Positions 42,516-51,189 of a DNA stretch of 64,000 bases are shown here, one piece after another. Both the position numbers and the translations under genes were made by a program. Numbering within the stretch: position 1 is the first letter of the stretch; each line of letters starts with the position of its first letter. The notes below the pieces were generated by a model. It was given only the letters and a program-made list of their open reading frames with translations. It was not told the origin of the DNA and did no database searches. Source of the stretch: an uncultured Pelagibacteraceae bacterium (lineage in GTDB: Bacteria > Pseudomonadota > Alphaproteobacteria > Pelagibacterales > Pelagibacteraceae); assembly GCA_902543295.1 (NCBI GenBank), contig CACBXW010000003.1, positions 62,001 through 126,000 of the forward strand. The letters run 5' to 3'.

Positions 42516-43556
42516 TCAAAATATTTTGGAAAAGTTTTTTCTGTCTCTATTTTTCCATTCTCCATTATGATAGGCGTCACTTGCTATTAATGGTAAAACA
42601 CTGGTAGCTTCAGCAAATACCATTTGTTCTTTGGTAGTATCAACCTTACCCCATGAACTTGCTTCTTTTAATGTTGAACTACTGCAAGCTCCATCTCTTG
42701 AGTCAGCAACAGTAATTTGTATTGCATATTTGTGCATATCTACATTTTTTCCCAAAAGTTCAGCACAAATTACCGTGTCTTGTATAAAGTTTTTAGGAAC
42801 TCCACCACCAATCATAAATAATCCCGACCCTTTAGATTTAATTTTAATCTCTGTTAATTCTCTAAATTCTCTAATTGAGTCTATTGTAATATGACTTTTT
42901 GGATTTCTCTCTTGATGCATGACTAATCCAAAACCTGCACTTGAGTCTGTAAATGCAGGACAGAATATAGGTACATCGTTATCAAAAGCTGTTTCAATTA
43001 AAGAACCTTTCTTTTTAGAATTAGTTTTTAGATATTTGCCAATCTCTTTAATAAATTCTCTTGATGTGTAAGACTTCGGTTCAAGTTTGTCTGCTATTTC
43101 TCCTATTGTTTTATCACAAACCTGGAGCTCCTCTTCATCGATGTAAGTATCATAAATCCTATCTATATAATTGTCCCTAAGTTCATTATCATTTTGATAT
43201 TGTGATCCTTGGTAATGTTTAAATCCAAGCGCTTCAAAAAAATCCATATCTATTATAGATGCTCCAGTTGCTACAATTGCATCTACCATGTTGTATTTAA
43301 CCATATCTCTATAAATATGCATACATCCAGCGGCAGAAGTAGACCCTGCAAGAGTTAGGAATATTGTACAATCTTTATCTTTAAGCATTTCATTATATAT
43401 CTTGGATGCATTAGCAGTTTCTCTTGAAACAAAAGACATTTTTTCCATAGAAGATATAATTTTTCTAGAGTCAAAAGATGTAATATCAATATGCTCAACT
43501 TCTTTACTTAAAAAGTCTTTTTTTCTGTTATGATTAAGATTTTTTGTATCTGACAT
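42516..43556 (-). CDS. Deoxyhypusine synthase-like protein, probable homospermidine synthase
   Basis: A 346-residue deoxyhypusine-synthase-family protein. Motifs seen are LTLAGSTSAAGCM, IVATGASIIDMDFFE, CPAFTDSSAGFG, MIGGGVPKNFIQD, and SSWGKV with the family catalytic lysine at K304. Bacteria lack eIF5A, so a role on free polyamines is expected; family members make homospermidine or transfer aminobutyl groups. It sits between aguB and the decarboxylase and shares a base with the latter, which supports polyamine synthesis. The precise product is unproven. Confidence 0.85.
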   Translation of the reverse strand: MSDTKNLNHNRKKDFLSKEVEHIDITSFDSRKIISSMEKMSFVSRETANASKIYNEMLKDKDCTIFLTLAGSTSAAGCMHIYRDMVKYNMVDAIVATGASIIDMDFFEALGFKHYQGSQYQNDNELRDNYIDRIYDTYIDEEELQVCDKTIGEIADKLEPKSYTSREFIKEIGKYLKTNSKKKGSLIETAFDNDVPIFCPAFTDSSAGFGLVMHQERNPKSHITIDSIREFRELTEIKIKSKGSGLFMIGGGVPKNFIQDTVICAELLGKNVDMHKYAIQITVADSRDGACSSSTLKEASSWGKVDTTKEQMVFAEATSVLPLIASDAYHNGEWKNRDRKNFSKIF

Positions 43557-44734
43557 TATGCAACAAGAAACTCTTTATTTGTTTCTTTGTCATACATCGT
43601 CATTATTGGATCATCACAAACTTCGTAAATACTATCAGAATAATATCCATTAAATTGAGTTCGAAATGTCAATCCGTATGCTCCTAATTGACCTAATTCA
43701 ATGTAATCACCTTCTTTAATATTATTAGGTAGAATAAAAGGTCCCTTCATATAATCCATGCTATCACATGTTGGTCCATAAAAATCAAATGAAGTCAATT
43801 TTTTTGATATAATTCTTCCACTTGTAATTATCCTTGATGGATAAACTATATTAGGCACACCTGCATCAAATAAAGTTCCGTATGTTCCATCATTAATATA
43901 TAGCTTTTGTTTTTTTCTTAAGTTTACTCTCACAATTGTCGAACCACTTTCTGCAACAATTGCTCGACCTGGCTCACATATAATTTCTGGTTTTTTTTCT
44001 AATTTTAATTTATTTAATGAATTTTTTATTTCCTCAAAATAAGAGTCTAATGATTTAGGAACTAAGTCAGGATAGATTGTTGGAAACCCTCCACCTATAT
44101 TTATAACATCTGGAACTATTTTTGTTTTTTTTATTATATATTTAATTTCATTAATCCCTTTTGAATAGGATATTGGATGCATACATTGCGAACCCACATG
44201 AAAACTTAATCCTATTTTTTTTGCATACTGTTTTGTTAATCTATAAAGCCCTATTGCTTCAGAAGTTTGTGCGCCAAATTTTTTAGATAAATCTATTTCT
44301 GCGTGTTCATTAGAAACTGCAACTCTTACAAATAACTCCAAATCCTTAGCTTGATTAGTACTATTAAGAATCTTTATTAATTCATCTTTTGTATCTATTG
44401 AAAAAGTCTTAATATTATATTTGAAATATGCTTCGTTTATACTTTCCTTGCTTTTTACAGTATGCATGTAGGAGCATTTTGCATCTGGGCTAACACTTCT
44501 AATTGCCTCAACTTCTTTAATTGAAGCGATATCAAAATCATTAATTCCGCTTTCCACGATAGTTTTTAACACTAATGGATGTGGGTTTGTTTTAACTGCA
44601 TATAGGATTTTACCAGGAAATTTATTCTGAAAAAATTTAGAAGCTATGTTTATAGAATCTCTTCTAATACAATAAACAGGTTCTGTTGGTTTCAGTTGGT
44701 CAACTAATTTGTCAACTGATTTAAATTTTTGCAT
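43556..44734 (-). CDS. Ornithine/lysine-type basic amino acid decarboxylase (fold III)
   Basis: PLP enzyme of 392 residues in the alanine-racemase fold. The PLP lysine is K48 in YAVKTNPHP, with HVGSQC, NIGGGFP, CEPGRAIVAESG and the active-site GPTCDSMD. The CDS-x-D element is the ornithine/lysine type rather than diaminopimelate decarboxylase. The linked agmatine genes make arginine a possible substrate. It heads the polyamine operon, with a GGAGC purine run 5-6 bases before its ATG. Confidence 0.87.
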   Translation of the reverse strand: MQKFKSVDKLVDQLKPTEPVYCIRRDSINIASKFFQNKFPGKILYAVKTNPHPLVLKTIVESGINDFDIASIKEVEAIRSVSPDAKCSYMHTVKSKESINEAYFKYNIKTFSIDTKDELIKILNSTNQAKDLELFVRVAVSNEHAEIDLSKKFGAQTSEAIGLYRLTKQYAKKIGLSFHVGSQCMHPISYSKGINEIKYIIKKTKIVPDVINIGGGFPTIYPDLVPKSLDSYFEEIKNSLNKLKLEKKPEIICEPGRAIVAESGSTIVRVNLRKKQKLYINDGTYGTLFDAGVPNIVYPSRIITSGRIISKKLTSFDFYGPTCDSMDYMKGPFILPNNIKEGDYIELGQLGAYGLTFRTQFNGYYSDSIYEVCDDPIMTMYDKETNKEFLVA

Positions 44735-44758
44735 TTAAAGCTCCAAAAAAAATTTAAC

Positions 44759-44811
44759 AAAAAAAACCGGCATATCTGCTATGCAAGTTTATATAAAACG
44801 AGCATTTATGC
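44759..44811 (-). promoter_or_regulatory. Candidate leader hairpin/attenuator before the decarboxylase
   Basis: On the minus strand GCATA-GCAGA-TATGC (44784-44770) is a five-pair hairpin, with CGG and then eight T (44766-44759) after it. An upstream GCATAAATGCT (44811-44801) can instead pair with AGCAGATATGC (44780-44770) through GCATA/TATGC and GCT/AGC. The stem is weak, so this is a suggestion only. Confidence 0.25.
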
Positions 44812-44845
44812 TGAAAATGAGCCAATGTAAAGTAAAAATGTACCC

Positions 44846-44875
44846 TTGAAATAATTTAGAATGTTTCCATATAAG
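44846..44875 (+). promoter_or_regulatory. Candidate promoter for the RegA-type regulator, leaderless
   Basis: TTGAAA (44846-44851) and TATAAG (44870-44875), each one mismatch from consensus, are 18 bases apart. The -10 ends only 4 bases before the ATG at 44880, so transcription would begin at or inside the start codon. Confidence 0.45.
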
Positions 44876-44879
44876 GCAC

Positions 44880-45443
44880 ATGCCAGAAATAGAAGTATTA
44901 AAAAAAATAACAGAATTTGAGGATAAATCTCTACTTATTGTAGATGATGATAACCCTTTTAGAGAGAGACTAGCTCGAGCAATGGAAAAAAAGGGCTTTT
45001 CTGTTTCACAAGCAGAGGGTGTAAAAATTGGAATAGAGTCTGTGAAATCAAAAAAACCTGCTTTTGCAGTTGTTGACTTGAGACTAAACGATGGAAACGG
45101 ACTAGAAGTTGTAAAAGAAATCCAGAAAAATAACTCAGAGAGCAGAATAGTGATGCTTACTGGTTATGGAAATATACCAACTGCAGTAGCAGCCATTAAA
45201 GAAGGTGCAATAGATTATTTAGCTAAACCAGCAGATGCAGATGACGTAGAAAAAGCACTTTTAGCTGATCCAAATAAAAAAGCTGCTCCGCCAGAAAATC
45301 CAATGTCCGCTGATAGAGTTAAATGGGAACATATTCACAGAGTTTTTGAATTATGTAACAGAAATGTATCTGAGACTGCAAGAAGACTTAAAATGCATCG
45401 AAGAACACTTCAAAGAATTCTATCAAAAAGATCTCCAAGGTAA
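44880..45443 (+). CDS. regA: RegA/ActR/PrrA-type redox response regulator
   Basis: Response regulator of 187 residues. The receiver domain has the acidic pocket VDDD (21-24), phospho-acceptor D66 in VVDLRLNDGNG, and the AKP lysine in DYLAKPADADD. A proline-rich linker leads to a Fis-type helix-turn-helix at the C-terminus (NVSETARRLKMHRRTLQRIL). This matches ActR/PrrA/RegA, global redox regulators of alphaproteobacteria. The sensor kinase RegB is not nearby. The gene is divergent from the polyamine operon. Confidence 0.93.
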   Translation: MPEIEVLKKITEFEDKSLLIVDDDNPFRERLARAMEKKGFSVSQAEGVKIGIESVKSKKPAFAVVDLRLNDGNGLEVVKEIQKNNSESRIVMLTGYGNIPTAVAAIKEGAIDYLAKPADADDVEKALLADPNKKAAPPENPMSADRVKWEHIHRVFELCNRNVSETARRLKMHRRTLQRILSKRSPR

Positions 45444-45445
45444 TT

Positions 45446-45997
45446 CTAGATATATTTTCTAAGTTTAATAATTTTATTAACTAAAGCTGTTAGTAATAAT
45501 ATCTTAAATAATTCAGCATAAAGAAATGGGTAAACACCAAATTCTAATATTGGTTTATCCCAACCGATTAAATTTCCAAGCCACAAAATACCCAAAATAT
45601 ATATTACTGATGTTGCAATTATAATTTTTAAAAAATTTAATATATGGTTTTTATCGTATGTAAATATGCCTGCTATCAGACATGCAAATATAAAACCTAT
45701 TAAATATCCCATCGTGGGACCAACAAAATAAGCTAATCCTATTCCTTTCTCTGGTGAGTTAGAAAATACTGGTAATCCCATAATTCCTTCTATCAAATAA
45801 AAAACTACCGAAAGTACCCCGACTTTATATCCAAAGGAAATTCCTAAAAACAAAACTATAAATGTTTGCATAGTCATAGGAACTGGATAAAAAGGTATTT
45901 TAATTTTTGCAGATATTGTCAATAAAATAGAACCTATTAATGCAAATATTATGATTTTAATTATTTTATTATTAGAAATTGAATTTACTAATTCCAT
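45446..45997 (-). CDS. bioY: Biotin transporter substrate-binding subunit BioY
   Basis: Integral membrane S component of the ECF biotin uptake system, 183 residues with about six hydrophobic helices. Family motifs are KIKIPFYPVPMTMQTFIVLF (near 30-50), GPTMGYLIGFIFAC, and LWLGNLIGW. No bioM/bioN energising genes are adjacent, so it may work alone or with a shared ECF module. I see no BioR-type operator in the 100-bp divergent gap to polA. Confidence 0.92.
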   Translation of the reverse strand: MELVNSISNNKIIKIIIFALIGSILLTISAKIKIPFYPVPMTMQTFIVLFLGISFGYKVGVLSVVFYLIEGIMGLPVFSNSPEKGIGLAYFVGPTMGYLIGFIFACLIAGIFTYDKNHILNFLKIIIATSVIYILGILWLGNLIGWDKPILEFGVYPFLYAELFKILLLTALVNKIIKLRKYI

Positions 45998-46043
45998 TAG
46001 CTTTAAATTACTATTTTAATAAAGTTTAATCCACTAATATTTA

Positions 46044-46072
46044 TTAACAGGATGTTTTATTCTTACTATAAT
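46044..46072 (+). promoter_or_regulatory. Promoter of polA
   Basis: TTAACA (46044-46049) and a perfect TATAAT (46067-46072) are 17 bases apart. The expected start near 46079 gives a leader of about 19 bases to the polA ATG at 46098. This is the best -10 match in the intergenic DNA I examined. Confidence 0.7.
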
Positions 46073-46097
46073 ACGTCAATTTATTATAAATTAAATT

Positions 46098-48863
46098 ATG
46101 GGTAAAATTAAAAAAACAGATCATTTCTATCTTATTGATGGGTCTGGATACATATTTAGAGCCTATTATGCATTGCCACCATTAACACGAAAAAGTGATG
46201 GTTTGCCAGTAGGAGCAGTAAGTGGATTTTGTAACATGCTGTTTAAATTATTAGAGGACTCTAAATCTAGCGAAAATTTAGAAAAACCAACTCATTTTGC
46301 AGTAATCTTTGACTCTGCAAGAAAGAATTTTCGAAACGAAATATATTCAGATTATAAAGGAAATAGGTCTGATGCTCCCGATGATCTAATTCCACAATTC
46401 GATTATATTAGAAAGTCAGTATTAGCATTCAATTTACCCTCTATAGAAATGTTAAATTACGAGGCTGATGATTTGATAGCCACCTATGTAGAGCAAATAT
46501 TAGACGAAGGTGCAAAGGTAACAATTGTATCATCTGACAAAGATTTAATGCAACTTTTCAAAAAAAAGGTTCGTATATATGATCCAATGAAGAATAAATT
46601 TATATCTAATGAAGATGTAATCAATAAATTTGGTGTTGGTCCAGATAAAGTAATTGATGTTCAATCACTAGCAGGGGATAGTACAGACAATGTACCTGGC
46701 GTTCCAGGAATTGGTGTAAAAACAGCAGCAGAATTAATTAAGGAATATGGAAATTTAGAAAACCTTCTTAAAAACGCAAATAAAATAAAACAGAATAAAA
46801 GAAGAGAAACACTTTTAGAAAACAAAGATAAGGCTCTGGTAAGTAAAAAACTGGTCACATTAAAAAATGATGTTCCGGTGAAAGACAAATTAACTGACTT
46901 TGTTCTAAAAAAAGTAGACGTAGACAAGTTATACAATTTCTTGAGAGAGATGGAATTTAATAGGTTATTGAGTTCGGCAATTTCGACGTATGGTCAATCC
47001 AAATTTAGTGATGAAATAGAAGTCAAAAAAGAAACATCTAAAATATCAAAAGATAAATATGTTTTGATAAAAAATTTAACTGAAATAAAAGATTGGATGC
47101 AAGAAGCCGAAGAAGCTGGTGAATTTTCTATTGATACTGAAACAGATTCTCTTGACCCACATCAGGCAAATTTAGTTGGTATCTCAATTTCTAGCAAAAT
47201 AGGTAAAGCTTGTTACATTCCAACAGGTCATATTGATAAAAATAATCTAAATGAAAAAGATGTTTTGAGAATTTTAAAACCATATTTAGAGGATAAAAGT
47301 TTAAAAAAAATTGGGCAAAATATTAAATTCGATTACATAATATTTCGTAAAAGGGATATAGATATTCAAAGCATGGAAGATACAATGTTGATGTCATACG
47401 TTTTAGATGCTGGGAAAAATAGACATAATATGGATACCCTTTCAGATATTCATCTTGGTCACAAAACAATTAAATATAAAGATCTTGTTGGATCTGGAAA
47501 AAAAGAAATTAAATTCAGTCAAGTAGAGTTAAATATTGCAAAAGATTATGCTGCAGAAGATGCTGATATAACTTACCGTTTATATAAAATATTTTTGAAA
47601 TCGCTTAAATCAGAAAAATTACTAAATATTTATGAAATTTTCGAAAAACCTTTAATTAAAATTTTAGCATCAATGGAAATCAATGGCATAAAATTGGATA
47701 ATAATTTTCTTAAAAAATTATCAGTTAAGTTTGAAAAAAAACTTCAAGATTTAGAAAAACAAATTTTTAAAATTTCAAAAAAAAAATTTAATATTGCATC
47801 GACTAAACAGTTGGGTGAAATAATGTATAATGACCTCAAAATTGCATCGCTAAAAAAGACTAAAAAAGGGAGTTTTGCAACTGGTGCAGCAGTTCTAGAG
47901 GATTTAGCTTACAAAGGGAATGAATTTCCTAAATTGGTTTTAGAATGGAGGCAATCTAGTAAATTGAAAAATACATATTCAGATTCTTTGCCAGAGCATT
48001 TAAATCCCAATACAAAAAGAGTGCATACATCTTTTCTGTTAGCAGCAACTACAACAGGTAGACTTGCATCTAGTGATCCAAATTTACAAAATATTCCTAT
48101 TAAAACTGAGGAGGGCAAAGATATTCGTAAAGCCTTCATATCAGAAAAAAATAAAAAACTTATATCGGCAGACTATAATCAGATCGAAATGAGAATTTTG
48201 GCTGATCTAGCTGATGTAAAAGAACTAAAAAAAGCTTTTAAAAATAATGAGGATATTCACTCATTAACCGCTAGCCAGGTTTTTGGTGCGGACATAAAAA
48301 AAATTGATGCTGATATGAGGAGAAAAGCGAAAGCTATTAATTTTGGAATAATTTATGGAATATCTCAATATGGTTTGGCCAAACAAATTGGTGTATCAAA
48401 TAATGAAGCCGAAGAATTTCTAAATTCATATTTTATTAAATTTCCAGAAATTAAAGAATACATGAATAACACAATTAAATTCTGTAGAAAAAGTGGATAT
48501 GTAAGAAATATTTTTGGTCGAAAAACTCATATTCCAGGAATCAATGACAAAAATTTTAATGTTAGAAATTTTCAAGAAAGGGCAGCTATAAACGCACCCA
48601 TCCAAGGATCTGCATCAGAAATAATGCGACTTGCTATGATTAGAATCAACGATGAGCTTGATACAAAAAAAACAAATGAATTTAATATGTTGCTTCAAAT
48701 TCACGATGAGTTGATTTTTGAGGTAATTGATAATGGTACTAAATCTGCTTCTAAAAAGATTAAAGATATTATGACAAGTGTGAAAGATAGTGATTTGCAT
48801 TCATTTTCAATACCATTATCGGTAGATGTAAACATAGGTGATAACTGGGGAGAGCTTCATTAA
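46098..48863 (+). CDS. polA: DNA polymerase I
   Basis: Gap-filling and repair polymerase, 921 residues. The 5'-3' exonuclease domain starts at YLIDGSGYIFRAYYALPPL and has EADDLIAT, SSDKDL and GDSTDNVPGVPGIG. The proofreading domain keeps its metal ligands (SIDTETDSLDP; NIKFDYIIF; YAAEDADITYRLY). The polymerase domain has SADYNQIEMRILA, RRKAKAINFGIIYG and LLQIHDELIFEV. All three activities therefore look intact, unlike some reduced genomes that lose proofreading. Confidence 0.98.
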   Translation: MGKIKKTDHFYLIDGSGYIFRAYYALPPLTRKSDGLPVGAVSGFCNMLFKLLEDSKSSENLEKPTHFAVIFDSARKNFRNEIYSDYKGNRSDAPDDLIPQFDYIRKSVLAFNLPSIEMLNYEADDLIATYVEQILDEGAKVTIVSSDKDLMQLFKKKVRIYDPMKNKFISNEDVINKFGVGPDKVIDVQSLAGDSTDNVPGVPGIGVKTAAELIKEYGNLENLLKNANKIKQNKRRETLLENKDKALVSKKLVTLKNDVPVKDKLTDFVLKKVDVDKLYNFLREMEFNRLLSSAISTYGQSKFSDEIEVKKETSKISKDKYVLIKNLTEIKDWMQEAEEAGEFSIDTETDSLDPHQANLVGISISSKIGKACYIPTGHIDKNNLNEKDVLRILKPYLEDKSLKKIGQNIKFDYIIFRKRDIDIQSMEDTMLMSYVLDAGKNRHNMDTLSDIHLGHKTIKYKDLVGSGKKEIKFSQVELNIAKDYAAEDADITYRLYKIFLKSLKSEKLLNIYEIFEKPLIKILASMEINGIKLDNNFLKKLSVKFEKKLQDLEKQIFKISKKKFNIASTKQLGEIMYNDLKIASLKKTKKGSFATGAAVLEDLAYKGNEFPKLVLEWRQSSKLKNTYSDSLPEHLNPNTKRVHTSFLLAATTTGRLASSDPNLQNIPIKTEEGKDIRKAFISEKNKKLISADYNQIEMRILADLADVKELKKAFKNNEDIHSLTASQVFGADIKKIDADMRRKAKAINFGIIYGISQYGLAKQIGVSNNEAEEFLNSYFIKFPEIKEYMNNTIKFCRKSGYVRNIFGRKTHIPGINDKNFNVRNFQERAAINAPIQGSASEIMRLAMIRINDELDTKKTNEFNMLLQIHDELIFEVIDNGTKSASKKIKDIMTSVKDSDLHSFSIPLSVDVNIGDNWGELH

Positions 48864-48903
48864 TAAAAATTTAATTGCCCAATTTTAAACATTTTAGTAT
48901 TTT

Positions 48904-48909
48904 TATAGT
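48904..48909 (+). promoter_or_regulatory. Possible -10 element for chvI, leaderless
   Basis: TATAGT lies 5 bases before the chvI ATG, which would place the transcript start at the ATG. No convincing -35 is seen at the usual distance, so the evidence is weak. Confidence 0.25.
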
Positions 48910-48914
48910 TAAAC

Positions 48915-49613
48915 ATGAAACAAACAATTGCCCTTGTTGATGATGATAGAAATATATTAACTAGTTTAAGTATTGCTCTAGAGAAAGAGGGTTTTAACAT
49001 TCAAACTTATTTGGATGGAGAAAGTGCCTTAATAGGTTTGTCAAGAAATCCCCCAGACCTTGCAGTTATAGACATTAAAATGCCAAGAATGGATGGAGAA
49101 GAATTGTTAAAAAAATTGAGAAAAAAAACATCTATGCCCGTTATCTTTTTAACTTCTAAAGATGAAGAGGTGGATGAGCTCTTAGGACTAAAACTAGGGG
49201 CTGATGATTTTGTAAAAAAATCAGGTGGCTTTTCAACTAAAGTTCTTATTGAAAGAATACGTGTCCAACTTAGAAAAAAAGATAATAATTTAGAGGATAA
49301 TAGAAATATAATTTCACATGGAAAATTAAAACTTGACCCTTCACAGCTAGAGTGTGAATGGGATGGCAAGCAATTACCAGATAAATTAACAACAACAGAA
49401 TTCTTAATTGTAAAGGAATTAGCAAAAAGACCTGGAATTATCAAAGAAAGATCTCAATTAATGGATGTTGCTTACAGAGAAGACACAGACATTGAAGATA
49501 GAACAATTGATAGTCACGTAAAAAGGATTAGAAAAAAGTTTAAAAAAGTAGATAATAACTTTTCAGCGATAGAAACCAGATATGGTAGTGGTTATCGTTG
49601 GAATGTTAAATAA
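48915..49613 (+). CDS. chvI: Response regulator ChvI (OmpR family)
   Basis: DNA-binding response regulator of 232 residues. The receiver domain has VDDD (8-11) and phospho-acceptor D53 in VIDIKMPRMDG. A winged-helix output domain runs from LKLDPSQLECEWDG to ETRYGSGYRW. Where most members have K-P-F after the last receiver strand, this has DFVKKSGGFSTK, with proline replaced by SGG (103-105). It is joined to the sensor kinase by a one-base overlap. ChvG/ChvI controls envelope and acid responses in alphaproteobacteria. Confidence 0.92.
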   Translation: MKQTIALVDDDRNILTSLSIALEKEGFNIQTYLDGESALIGLSRNPPDLAVIDIKMPRMDGEELLKKLRKKTSMPVIFLTSKDEEVDELLGLKLGADDFVKKSGGFSTKVLIERIRVQLRKKDNNLEDNRNIISHGKLKLDPSQLECEWDGKQLPDKLTTTEFLIVKELAKRPGIIKERSQLMDVAYREDTDIEDRTIDSHVKRIRKKFKKVDNNFSAIETRYGSGYRWNVK

Positions 49614-51145
49614 TGGCTACTTCAAAATCTAATAATCAATCTATTTTAAAAAAATTCTTAGTTATCAACTTTATTGTTTTTTTAGTGATAGGTGTATTAA
49701 CATTATTTTACCTTAACACAGTAAAACCTACGCTCATTAAAAATAAAACTGCCTCGCACATAAAAATTATTGATAACACAACAGAAAATATTGATCGTTT
49801 AAAAATAAATTTCTCATCTGAAGATATCAGAGAGTTTTTGTTTTCCACTAAATTTTTATTTCAAAGTATAGATAGAGTACAGATATTTGATAGTGAATTT
49901 AATCTATTAGGAGATACCGACACATTAGACTTAGATCCAAATGCTTTCTCAAGAAGTCTAAACATAATTGAAATGAGTGACTTAAATAATCAAAGTATTC
50001 AAAATAAGAATTTGGAAGAGAGTAATAAAAGCTTTGAAAGTAAAGAAATATTTGAAGATTTAAAAAAGTACTCATATTCATCAGATTATGGAAAACCGTT
50101 AACTTACTCTAAAGAAAACTATGATCAATTTTTATTAGTAACTGTTAAAAATGTAGTCAGTGAAAACAAAACAATAGGCTATTTAGCTATTACTGAAAAT
50201 GCCAATGAAATAAAGGTTGCAATAGATGAAAGAAGAAATTTTATAATCAGAACAGCTTTGCTTGTCGCATTAGTAATTTTAATTTTTTCATATGTATTAA
50301 ATAGATACTTCTTAAAACCAATTAAAAATTTGGTTCAATATACAAATATTATAAAAAACAAAAGTAAGGAAAAGACCAATATTGGAAATATAAAAAAAAG
50401 AAATGATGAATTAGGAAAATTATCAAATTCTCTTGATGAAATGACTAATGAATTAAACAAAAGAATTACTACAGCAGAAAATTATTCAACAGATCTTTTG
50501 CATGAAATCAGAAATCCTTTAGCATCTCTAAAAAGCGCCTCTGAGATAATTTCTGAAACAAATGATAAATCTCAAAGAAACAAATTAATTAATATTGTAT
50601 CACATGACGTAGAGAGAATTGAAAGATTAATAACTGATTACTCTCAAATGCTAAGAGATGAGGCTGCAATTTCCTCTGAGAAAATGCAAAAATTAAATTT
50701 AAAAGAGATTGCTCAATCTGTTGTTGACGATTTTAACAGTATCTATGAAACAAAAAAATCGATTGGAATTAAATTGAAATCTAATGGAATTAAAAATTAT
50801 AGTATATTAGGGATTGAAAATAGAATTGAACAAATTATTGCAAACTTATTAGAAAACTCAATTTCTTTTAGCGAAAATAATCAAGAAATTACCGTTGAAA
50901 TATCAAAAGATAAAAATGACAAAATTAAATTAGTTGTCGTTGATCAGGGATCTGGATTTAGTGAAAAGGATACAAATAAGATATTCAACAGATTTTATAG
51001 TAATAGACCTGAAAACTTTGGAGAACATTCGGGTTTGGGATTAAATATTGTCAAAAATTTAGTTGAAATTCATGGTGGTGAAATCAACGCATCTAATAAT
51101 AAAGATAAAGGGGCAAGAATTGAAATTATTTTCCCAGAAGCATAA
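49613..51145 (+). CDS. chvG: Sensor histidine kinase ChvG
   Basis: Membrane sensor kinase of 510 residues. TM1 is at about 14-34, a periplasmic sensor region at 35-210, and TM2 at about 211-230, followed by a HAMP segment. Phospho-acceptor H297 is in LLHEIRNPL. ATPase motifs are NLLENSISFS, VVDQGSGFSEKD and HSGLGLNIVKNLVEIHGG. It is the partner of ChvI encoded directly upstream. Confidence 0.92.
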   Translation: MATSKSNNQSILKKFLVINFIVFLVIGVLTLFYLNTVKPTLIKNKTASHIKIIDNTTENIDRLKINFSSEDIREFLFSTKFLFQSIDRVQIFDSEFNLLGDTDTLDLDPNAFSRSLNIIEMSDLNNQSIQNKNLEESNKSFESKEIFEDLKKYSYSSDYGKPLTYSKENYDQFLLVTVKNVVSENKTIGYLAITENANEIKVAIDERRNFIIRTALLVALVILIFSYVLNRYFLKPIKNLVQYTNIIKNKSKEKTNIGNIKKRNDELGKLSNSLDEMTNELNKRITTAENYSTDLLHEIRNPLASLKSASEIISETNDKSQRNKLINIVSHDVERIERLITDYSQMLRDEAAISSEKMQKLNLKEIAQSVVDDFNSIYETKKSIGIKLKSNGIKNYSILGIENRIEQIIANLLENSISFSENNQEITVEISKDKNDKIKLVVVDQGSGFSEKDTNKIFNRFYSNRPENFGEHSGLGLNIVKNLVEIHGGEINASNNKDKGARIEIIFPEA

Positions 51146-51189
51146 ATCTTTGTTGATATATTAAGTGAAATTGTTAAAAGCCTCTTTCT

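Noticed and set aside
45998-46097. Possible BioR operator or biotin-linked site before bioY
   Set aside because: No TTATCTATAA-like palindrome is present; the AT-rich stretch is better explained by the polA promoter.
46098-48863. Loss of the PolA proofreading site, as in some reduced bacteria
   Set aside because: The DTE, NIKFDY and YAAEDAD elements are all present, so the 3'-5' exonuclease site appears intact.
51146-51189. Possible SAH riboswitch before ahcY
   Set aside because: Only 44 bases are available after chvG, and no conserved SAH aptamer sequence or stem is visible.
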